DNA of 7,289 bases, from the NCBI GenBank assembly GCA_030040395.1, contig JASHTU010000013.1:1-7289 (forward strand), written 5' to 3'. Origin of the DNA: Acidobacteriaceae bacterium. GTDB lineage: Bacteria; Acidobacteriota; Terriglobia; Terriglobales; Acidobacteriaceae. Positions 1-7,289 of this stretch are shown here, piece by piece. The notes under the pieces were generated by a model. That model was given only the letters and a program-made list of their open reading frames with translations. It searched no databases and was not told the DNA's origin. Numbering within the stretch: position 1 is the first letter of the stretch; the number at the start of each line of letters is the position of its first letter. The translations under genes and the position numbers were made by a program.

Positions 1-1
1 C

Positions 2-256
2 GGATGGGCGAGCATTACCAAGGCCGGCTTGAAGGCCATGTTGCAGAACGGCAATGGGACTCAGACGCTGGAATCCGTCCTCAATGCCGACCCGGTTCCA
101 TCGCTTCATCCCGATCATCCCCTCGACATGGCCCTCCGCTACGTGGACCGCTGGCCCCTCGTTCCGGTGGTCAATCGCGCCGACCTGAGCGAGCTGGAGG
201 GCGTCATCACGGAGCGCGACGTGCTCGAAAGGTACCGGGATTTCGGCGGGGAGTGA
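2..256 (+). CDS. CBS-domain protein, C-terminal fragment (probably ClC-type chloride channel)
   Basis: The reading frame is already open at the left edge, so only the last 84 residues are visible. The fragment runs from GWASITKAG to the terminal RDFGGE and ends with TGA at 254-256. Residues about 22-80 look like one CBS domain: an ADPVPSLHPDHPLDMAL start (threat position followed by a helix), then WPLVPVV, and a closing GVITERDVLERY helix. CBS pairs bind adenine nucleotides and regulate the protein they are attached to. The GW-SIT-AGL stretch before the domain and the HPDHPLDMALR wording resemble the C-terminal CBS pair of bacterial ClC chloride channels, membrane proteins that move chloride. 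That identity is inferred because the transmembrane part lies outside the window. A stand-alone CBS protein or another CBS-regulated enzyme or transporter is possible. The next gene on the strand has its own promoter, so this gene probably ends its own transcription unit. Confidence 0.7.
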   Translation, partial: GWASITKAGLKAMLQNGNGTQTLESVLNADPVPSLHPDHPLDMALRYVDRWPLVPVVNRADLSELEGVITERDVLERYRDFGGE

Positions 257-277
257 CGAACACAATGCGATAGGGAA

Positions 278-306
278 TTGACGATATGTAATCCATAAGT
301 TACATT
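278..306 (+). promoter_or_regulatory. Promoter with overlapping operator for the toxin-antitoxin operon
   Basis: A sigma-70-like promoter is readable: TTGACG at 278-283 (5 of 6 consensus) and TACATT at 301-306 (4 of 6), separated by exactly 17 bases. A perfect inverted repeat, ATGTAA at 286-291 and TTACAT at 300-305 with an 8-base spacer, covers the promoter spacer and the -10 element. The region is strikingly AT-rich compared with its neighbours. In type II toxin-antitoxin operons the HTH antitoxin, alone or with the toxin, normally represses its own promoter. The placement of this repeat suggests it is that operator, an inference not yet shown. Transcription would start near 312-314, leaving a leader of about 25 bases before the toxin GTG. 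Confidence 0.65.
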
Positions 307-338
307 TAGAAGATAAGGGAAGGGGCCCGTCGATCACT

Positions 339-638
339 GTGCAAGTTCGCCGGACGGAAGAATTCGCGGTCTGGCTCCGCGACCTGAGGGACCGGCAAGG
401 ACGTGCGAAGATTTTGGCGCGAATCGACCGTCTCGAGGATGGAAATCCGGGAAAGACGAGAAGCGTTGGTTCCGGCGTGATCGAGATGAAGGTCGATTTC
501 GGTCCCGGCTATAGGGTCTATTACACGCAGCGCGGCGAGGTGATGGTCCTATTGCTTTGCGGCGGCGACAAAAGCACCCAGGAGAGTGACATAAGGCTGG
601 CGAGAACGCTGGTCGCGCAATGGACCGGATTGGAGTAA
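339..638 (+). CDS. Type II toxin of the RelE/ParE superfamily (HI1419-like addiction module killer protein)
   Basis: This 99-residue protein has the length and motifs of the HI1419-type toxins, a branch of the RelE/ParE/HigB fold. Family hallmarks are visible: an N-terminal helical region with FAVWLRDLRDRQGRAKILARIDRLEDGNPG (residues 9-38 region), then IEMKVDFGPGYRVYY (48-62), and the near-invariant LLCGGDKSTQ (72-81). RelE-fold toxins of this kind generally stop translation by cleaving mRNA. The target of this branch is less well established, so that activity is inferred. The start is GTG at 339. The frame is closed upstream by TGA at 279-281, with no better ATG between. The purine-rich AAGGGG around 320-325 lies 13 bases upstream, further than ideal, which may keep toxin synthesis low. 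The stop at 636-638 is 4 bases before the antitoxin gene. The toxin-first order is usual for this family. Confidence 0.9.
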   Translation: MQVRRTEEFAVWLRDLRDRQGRAKILARIDRLEDGNPGKTRSVGSGVIEMKVDFGPGYRVYYTQRGEVMVLLLCGGDKSTQESDIRLARTLVAQWTGLE

Positions 639-642
639 GCGA

Positions 643-933
643 ATGGCGATCAAAACCATGCCCTACGACGCGGCCGATTTTTTGACCGACGACGAAACGA
701 TTGCGGCGTATCTCACGGAGGCGCTCGAAAGCGACGATCCGCGCTACATCGCCAAGGCGCTGGGAGCGGTGGCGCGCGCACGGGGCGGAATGGCGCAACT
801 CGCCAGCGAGACCGGCATTGCGCGGGAAGCGTTGTATCGGGCATTGAGCGAGACCGGCAACCCGGAGTTGGGGACGGCGCTCAAGGTGCTGCACGCGCTT
901 GGCGTCCGGCTCACGGCTTCTCTTTCGGTTTGA
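643..933 (+). CDS. Antitoxin, HTH DNA-binding, HI1420-like addiction module antidote
   Basis: This 96-residue protein matches the HI1420-like antidote family that accompanies HI1419-type toxins. The N-terminal part (about 7-48: YDAADFLTDDETIAAYLTEAL then DPRYIAKALGAVARARG) is the family's characteristic segment. The C-terminal part (about 50-90) is a Cro/C1-type helix-turn-helix: MAQLASETGIAREALYRALS, then NPELGTALKVLHALGVRL. Its expected role is to bind and neutralise the toxin encoded just upstream and to repress the operon through the inverted repeat at 286-305. ATG at 643 is chosen because GGAG (632-635), inside the last codons of the toxin, sits 7 bases upstream. The strong start compared with the toxin's GTG fits the need for excess antitoxin. 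The 4-base gap makes co-transcription and translational coupling likely. No clear terminator follows. The gene looks intact, so the module is probably functional. Confidence 0.9.
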   Translation: MAIKTMPYDAADFLTDDETIAAYLTEALESDDPRYIAKALGAVARARGGMAQLASETGIAREALYRALSETGNPELGTALKVLHALGVRLTASLSV

Positions 934-1177
934 TATGCCCGCCGCTGCTTTTCTTCGCAGGGTCACCTGTGTCCAAGGCTCCCGTCGCGATCGAACAGCG
1001 TTAAAATAATCTTCGGAACCCATGCGCGGACGGTCCTTCATGCCCGCATCGCCTTTGCTCAAGCGCTACCGCCGCGGCCGCCACGACCGTGGACGCTCGC
1101 CCTCCCGCTGAGTAATCTATTTCCGTTGAAATTTTCTCCCCAAACGCAGGCGCTTGCCGGGCGTTCCCCGTCGTAGG

Positions 1178-1200
1178 GGCTCGCTGAGTTGCCGCGAGCC
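1178..1200 (+). other. Stem-loop in the presumed aconitase leader
   Basis: GGCTCGC (1178-1184) pairs perfectly with GCGAGCC (1194-1200) around a 9-base loop. It competes with a shorter hairpin, CCCC (1166-1169) with GGGG (1176-1179), because both use the two Gs at 1178-1179. There is no T-run after it, so it is not a classical terminator. A regulatory role is only possible, since inverted repeats of this size occur by chance in GC-rich DNA. Confidence 0.35.
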
Positions 1201-1227
1201 GAAATTGAGCGTCTTCGCGCCGAACCG

Positions 1228-1254
1228 ATCCGCCGCGTGGGCGGATAGAAAGGT
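1228..1254 (+). promoter_or_regulatory. Stem-loop directly abutting the aconitase ribosome binding site
   Basis: ATCCGCC (1228-1234) pairs perfectly with GGCGGAT (1240-1246) around a 5-base loop, GCGTG. The next bases, AGAAAGGT (1247-1254), are the only Shine-Dalgarno-like stretch before the aconitase ATG at 1265, with 10 bases between. A stem ending exactly where the ribosome binding site begins could influence initiation, either by stacking against it or as a protein site. The loop does not match the animal iron-responsive element consensus CAGUGN. The function is inferred from position alone. Confidence 0.45.
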
Positions 1255-1264
1255 CGTTTCCAAG

Positions 1265-4120
<2,856 letters not shown>

Positions 4121-4135
4121 CCAGGAACTGGGCGC

Positions 4136-4174
4136 CCCACCCTCGCCGGGTTGTTCTCTTGCGGCCGGGGTGGG
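4136..4174 (+). terminator. Possible weak terminator after aconitase
   Basis: CCCACCC (4136-4142) can pair with GGGTGGG (4168-4174) across 25 bases that include two CCGG copies able to extend the fold. It begins 15 bases after the aconitase stop, a typical place for a terminator. There is no T-run behind it and the loop is long, so this is a weak call. Rho-dependent termination, or read-through into the next gene, remains possible. Confidence 0.3.
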
Positions 4175-4341
4175 ATCGCCTTCGAAACCGGAATCATCGC
4201 CTGCCATCCTCCCGCTTTCTTCCCCTGACAATCCCCGTGCGCCCGCAATTCCATTTTTAATCCATCATTCATACGCGCCTGTTATGGTCACTCGCGGTGT
4301 GGCGTCCATTTTTCCCCTTGGCCAACTGCATACGCCGACTC

Positions 4342-4347
4342 AGGAGG
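4342..4347 (+). promoter_or_regulatory. Consensus Shine-Dalgarno of the secreted-protein gene
   Basis: AGGAGG lies 9 bases before the ATG at 4357, a full consensus match and the strongest ribosome binding site in the window. It decides the start: the frame is open back to 4297, but those codons have no such site and would put a charged segment in front of the signal peptide. In the 236-base gap upstream I see only weak promoter candidates, such as CTGACA at 4225-4230 without a well-spaced -10, and TATGGT at 4283-4288 without a -35. Confidence 0.8.
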
Positions 4348-4356
4348 TTTCTCTTC

Positions 4357-6183
4357 ATGAAACGGGAATATCTCAGCCGTCTTCGGCCGTGCCTTGTTTA
4401 TGGCATTGCCGCTGCCTTTGCCCTGACTGCCCTCGCCTTTGCCCACAATCTTTTCGCCCAGGACTACGATCATGACCACCATTTCGGTCACGATCATCCC
4501 GAGTTCCACGGTTTTGCGCCTGGCAGCATCGTGCTGAGCGGCACAGTCTACATTGGAAACGCCAACACCGTTATCCCCGGCGAAGTATTGCCGCCCGGCT
4601 GTCTGAACACGGGGCCGGTCACGAGCCCCAACGCCGCGACCGTCAATGTGCCGCTGCTCCCGGCCGACCAAACGGGGTCCAGCACCACCACGGCGGCGAC
4701 GGTGTCGTGCGGCTATGCCAGCGATAACGGCGAAGCGCCCAATCTCCACGACAATCACAACGTTTGGAACAACGCCAACACGGATGGGAACTTCGGCGTT
4801 TCCTCGCCCATCGTTCTCTGGGATCTGAGCACCGACGGCGCTTTGCTTGGCGCGTTGCCCGTTCCCAGCGACGAGATGGTGACCAGCTTCAGCTCCAAAT
4901 CCGAGCTTGCGTTGAATCGCTCGGCGGACGGCCGGAGCTTGACTTTTATGGGCTACCGCGGCGGTCCCGGTTGTCCAACTCTGACCTTGGACCCGACAAC
5001 GAATATCCTCACGCAGGGCACGAACGTAGGTCCCATATCGCCGACTGCGGCGAACCTGCTCGACGTTTCGGCCTCCAATACGCCAGGCCTCTGTGACCCA
5101 ACCAATCCCGCGGTGGCGAGCTACGTGGGCGCGAACAATCCAACGGCTTACTATCGCTCCGTCGCGGAAATAGACGCGGGGGGTCATATCTTCTTTACGA
5201 ACGGCGACGCCTACAGCGGTGACAACTCCCGCGCTTCGATGGAGGCGGACAATGGGCTCTACTACTCGGTTGGAAACGACAACAACGGCGGGCTGGGGAA
5301 GAAGCAGATGGGGGAAACGCAACTCGGTTTCAATCTGTCTCACTCGACGGGCGCGGAATTGTTCGTGCCGGGCGCAGCGCCGCTGGTTCCGCCCAGCAAC
5401 AACATGATCTCCTATTTCGTACTGTCTTCCGGAGACAAGCCGGGGAAGGACACCAACTTCCGCGGCATGACGATCTTTAACGATACGTTGTATGTTGCCA
5501 AGGGTAGCGGCGGCAACGGCGTGAACAGCGTCTATCAGCTTGGTACGCCGGGCGTTCTGCCCACCCCGGGCAATGCTCCCGCCGGCGGCCTCGTCAACGA
5601 GCCTTACACGATCCTTCCCGGATTCCCCGACACCACTGCCACTACGGCCAGCACGGGTGGCTACTATCCGTTTGGAATCTGGTTCGCGAACGACACGACT
5701 TTGTACGTCTGCAACGAGGGCGACCTAGCCTATACGCCGGGCCAGGTGATCAACGGGCAGGTGAATGTTGCCGACGCCAGCACGCTGGCGACCGCCGGTC
5801 TGCAAAAGTGGATTCTGACGACGGCGGCGAACGGCAGCCAGACCTGGGTGCTCCAGTACACCATTCAAAACGGGCTCGACCTTGGCGCGCCCTATAGCGT
5901 CCCGAACTATCCCGCCGCGATTGAGCCGGCGACCGGGGGCTGCCGCAACATCACCGGCGTCGTCAACCGCGATGGCAGCGCTACGATTTACGCGATCACG
6001 TCCACCATCAGTTTGAACGGCGACAACGGCGCCGATCCGAACAAGCTGGTGAAAGTTTCCGATCGCCTCAGCGCCCCCCAGCCCGCGGCCAACGGCTATC
6101 TCGATACGTTTGTGACCATTCGTGCGGCCCGCGCCGGCGAAGCCTTTCGCGGCGTCGCCCTGGCGCCTGTTGAAGGCAGATAA
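4357..6183 (+). CDS. Secreted protein of unknown function, His/Asp-rich N-terminus, beta-propeller-like
   Basis: I do not recognise the family. The 608-residue product begins with a clear Sec signal peptide: a basic start (MKREYLSRLR), a hydrophobic core at about 12-29, and a likely cut after AFA at 29 or after FAQ at 35. The mature protein opens with a cluster of His and Asp (residues 36-51, including DHDHH and HDH) that could bind metal ions. The rest is rich in Gly, Asn, Thr and Ser with short recurring strands: LTFMGY (195), HIFFTNG (277), LYYSVGN (301), TLYVAKG (377), TLYVCNEG (448), TIYAITS (543). Their spacing and wording are typical of beta-propeller or repeat-strand extracellular proteins. 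Six cysteines follow the signal (82, 118, 206, 246, 452, 529), compatible with disulfides outside the cytoplasm. There is no transmembrane anchor, lipobox or sorting signal at the C-terminus, so periplasmic or released protein is expected. No catalytic motif is apparent. It looks monocistronic and converges on pyruvate kinase. Confidence 0.85.
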   Translation: MKREYLSRLRPCLVYGIAAAFALTALAFAHNLFAQDYDHDHHFGHDHPEFHGFAPGSIVLSGTVYIGNANTVIPGEVLPPGCLNTGPVTSPNAATVNVPLLPADQTGSSTTTAATVSCGYASDNGEAPNLHDNHNVWNNANTDGNFGVSSPIVLWDLSTDGALLGALPVPSDEMVTSFSSKSELALNRSADGRSLTFMGYRGGPGCPTLTLDPTTNILTQGTNVGPISPTAANLLDVSASNTPGLCDPTNPAVASYVGANNPTAYYRSVAEIDAGGHIFFTNGDAYSGDNSRASMEADNGLYYSVGNDNNGGLGKKQMGETQLGFNLSHSTGAELFVPGAAPLVPPSNNMISYFVLSSGDKPGKDTNFRGMTIFNDTLYVAKGSGGNGVNSVYQLGTPGVLPTPGNAPAGGLVNEPYTILPGFPDTTATTASTGGYYPFGIWFANDTTLYVCNEGDLAYTPGQVINGQVNVADASTLATAGLQKWILTTAANGSQTWVLQYTIQNGLDLGAPYSVPNYPAAIEPATGGCRNITGVVNRDGSATIYAITSTISLNGDNGADPNKLVKVSDRLSAPQPAANGYLDTFVTIRAARAGEAFRGVALAPVEGR

Positions 6184-6206
6184 AGAACCGGCAAGCGTCG
6201 AGGACC

Positions 6207-7289
6207 TCACCCACGGCCGGCCGCCGTTTTCGCAGCCGGCCTTCTCCGGCGTAGCGAAACCGGCCCCGCCGCCGTTTCTTCCTCGTGCGGGGCCAGGAAT
6301 CGGGCTCCCTCCAGGCGGTTTTCGCCCATCACGTGCAGACGCAAAAAGTTGGTCGATCCGGATCTGGTCCTGGTGCCGGCCACGATGGCGATCACCTCGC
6401 GGGGCCGCACGAATCCGCCTTTTTCCAGCAGCGTTTCGGCGCACTCCACCAGCGCTTCGGTGGAGTTCACCTTGGCGCAGCGGATCGGCGTCGTGCCCCA
6501 CAGCAGATTGAGCCGGTTGATGGTGATTTCCAGCGGGCTCAAGGCAAAGATCGGCACCGAAGGGTGATATTTCGAGAGCTGCCGCGCCGTAAACCCCGAC
6601 TCGGTGAACAGCGCAATGCCGCGCAAATCCAGGTCGTCGGCCGCGTGCGCTGTGGCTTCGCAAATGGTTTCCGCAATTGACAGCCGCGTCCGCCGCTCCA
6701 GAGGGCCCGGCCGCTCTTCCAGCTTCATGTGCATCTCGGCCTCGGTCACAATCCGCGCCATCATCGCCACCGACTCAACCGGGTACTTGCCCACCGCCGT
6801 CTCGCCCGACAACATCACCGCGTCCGTGCCGTCGAAAACCGCATTGGCGACATCGGAAACCTCAGCGCGCGTCGGCCGCGGATTCTCGATCATCGACTCG
6901 AGCATTTGCGTGGCCGTAATCACCGGTTTCGAGTACTCCGCCGCGCGGCGAATGATGTGTTTCTGAATGGCCGGCACTTTTTCCGGCGGCACTTCAACGC
7001 CCAGGTCACCACGCGCCACCATGATCCCGTCGGAGGCCGCCAGGATGGCGTCCAGGTGTTCGATGGCCTGCGGCTTTTCCAGCTTGGCGATGATCCACGT
7101 CTCCCCGCCCAGCGCGGAAACACAGTTGCGCACCAGACGTATATCCTCCGCGGTGCGGACGAACGAAACCGCGATCGCATCCATGCCACTTTTCAGCGCG
7201 AAGTCCAAATCCGCTGTGTCCTTCTCGGTGAGCGAAGGGACCCGCACTGGAATTCCGGGCAGGTTGATCCCCTTGTTTTCGCCCAGCAG
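6207..7289 (-). CDS. pyk: Pyruvate kinase, 5' end cut by window edge
   Basis: Cytoplasmic glycolytic enzyme that makes pyruvate and ATP from phosphoenolpyruvate and ADP. The last 360 residues are visible, entering at LLGENKGINLPG, with no start codon inside the window. Catalytic landmarks in visible numbering are K69 and E71 in IIAKLEKPQ, D95 in VARGDLGVE and T127 in TATQMLESM. They keep the same mutual spacing as K220, E222, D246 and T278 of E. coli PykF, so about 150 N-terminal residues are missing. The PTRAEVSDVANAVFDGTDAVMLSGETAVGKYP block and the C-terminal allosteric domain (RLSIAETICEATAHA to TNFLRLHVMGE) are intact. A 37-residue tail after LHVMGE is rich in Glu, then Arg and Ala (SLRRRRPAAKTAAGRG), and is longer than in the E. 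coli enzyme. The gene ends 23 bases from the convergent secreted-protein gene. Confidence 0.95.
   Translation of the reverse strand: MLGENKGINLPGIPVRVPSLTEKDTADLDFALKSGMDAIAVSFVRTAEDIRLVRNCVSALGGETWIIAKLEKPQAIEHLDAILAASDGIMVARGDLGVEVPPEKVPAIQKHIIRRAAEYSKPVITATQMLESMIENPRPTRAEVSDVANAVFDGTDAVMLSGETAVGKYPVESVAMMARIVTEAEMHMKLEERPGPLERRTRLSIAETICEATAHAADDLDLRGIALFTESGFTARQLSKYHPSVPIFALSPLEITINRLNLLWGTTPIRCAKVNSTEALVECAETLLEKGGFVRPREVIAIVAGTRTRSGSTNFLRLHVMGENRLEGARFLAPHEEETAAGPVSLRRRRPAAKTAAGRG
6215..6241. repeat. Inverted repeat at the convergent gene ends, possible bidirectional terminator
   Basis: GGCCGGC (6215-6221) and GCCGGCC (6235-6241) form a perfect 7-bp GC-only stem around a 13-base loop. 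It lies within the last codons of pyruvate kinase and 31 bases after the stop of the secreted-protein gene. It is the only strong stem near the end of that gene. No T-run follows on either strand, so a terminator role is uncertain. Chance is plausible in sequence this rich in GC. Confidence 0.3.

Larger units (their letters stand above)
934..1264. other. Intergenic region between antitoxin and aconitase, no convincing gene
   Basis: These 331 bases hold no reading frame with a family signature on either strand. It must contain the aconitase promoter, but no good sigma-70 match stands out. The best weak candidates are TGGACG (1090-1095) with TAATCT (1113-1118) at 17-base spacing, and an AT-rich TTAAAATAAT at 1001-1010 without a matching -35. 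A short perfect inverted repeat, CCACG-AC-CGTGG (1081-1092), touches the first candidate and could be a regulator site. Further downstream are two stem-loops (1178-1200 and 1228-1246), listed separately, that would lie in the aconitase leader RNA. Confidence 0.6.

Noticed and set aside
935..1009. A 24-codon open frame just after the antitoxin
   Set aside because: It overlaps nothing but has no good ribosome binding site and no recognisable sequence; chance explains it.
334..1062. A 242-codon minus-strand frame opposite the toxin-antitoxin pair
   Set aside because: It is antisense to both toxin and antitoxin, very Arg-rich and without any domain signature.
1228..1246. Classical iron-responsive element in the aconitase leader
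   Set aside because: The loop is GCGTG and not CAGUGN, and there is no bulged C at the expected place. Only a generic stem-loop is supported.
1154..1264. N-terminal extension of aconitase by 37 residues
   Set aside because: The extension is Arg- and Ser-rich, unlike aconitase, and overlaps the hairpins; the homologous-looking N-terminus begins at 1265.
4357..4461. Lipoprotein signal because of the Cys at residue 12
   Set aside because: The Cys precedes the hydrophobic core and is not in a lipobox (LxxC after the core). A standard Sec signal with a cut after AFA or FAQ fits better.
4288..5343. A 351-codon minus-strand frame opposite the secreted protein
   Set aside because: The plus-strand gene has a consensus Shine-Dalgarno and a signal peptide; the minus frame has neither, and shows only shadow-like composition.
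5725..6663. A 312-codon minus-strand frame spanning the two convergent genes
   Set aside because: It runs through the end of pyruvate kinase in a different frame and then antisense to the secreted protein, so it cannot be real alongside these two well-supported genes.

Overview
The window is GC-rich bacterial chromosome with ordinary-looking housekeeping genes and one small accessory module. Gene order (left to right) is: the 3' end of a CBS-domain gene, most like the C-terminus of a ClC-type chloride channel (+); a two-gene toxin-antitoxin operon of the HI1419/HI1420 type (+); a full-length iron-sulfur aconitase of the AcnA type (+); a secreted protein of unknown function with beta-propeller-like features (+); and the 3' two-thirds of pyruvate kinase (-), cut by the right edge. 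The base composition, the protein sequence style and the secreted hypothetical protein suggest an Acidobacteriota-like soil bacterium. This is an impression from sequence style, not a measured placement.

Left part (1-933): the CBS gene ends at 256. It is followed by an AT-rich 80-base gap holding a convincing promoter: TTGACG and TACATT separated by 17 bases, with a perfect inverted repeat ATGTAA-N8-TTACAT lying over the spacer and the -10 element. The repeat is placed where an autoregulating antitoxin would bind. The toxin gene starts with GTG and a distant Shine-Dalgarno. The antitoxin gene follows after 4 bases, with an ATG and a well-placed Shine-Dalgarno inside the end of the toxin gene.

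Middle part (934-4120): 331 bases without a convincing gene separate the antitoxin from aconitase. This gap contains several inverted repeats, and the last one (7-bp stem) directly abuts the aconitase ribosome binding site. Aconitase is 951 residues from the chosen start. It has all three cluster cysteines and the swivel-domain arginine motifs, but an unusually long, low-complexity central linker.

Right part (4121-7289): the secreted protein (608 residues) has a clear signal peptide, a His/Asp-rich stretch at the mature N-terminus and six further cysteines. It converges on pyruvate kinase with only 23 bases between the stop codons. Pyruvate kinase and aconitase belong to glycolysis and the TCA cycle respectively, but they are on opposite strands, and nothing shows co-regulation. 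I see no CRISPR array, insertion sequence, tRNA or rRNA. No clearly new multi-gene system is evident. The observations most worth a second look are the secreted protein, the toxin-antitoxin control region and the structured aconitase leader.
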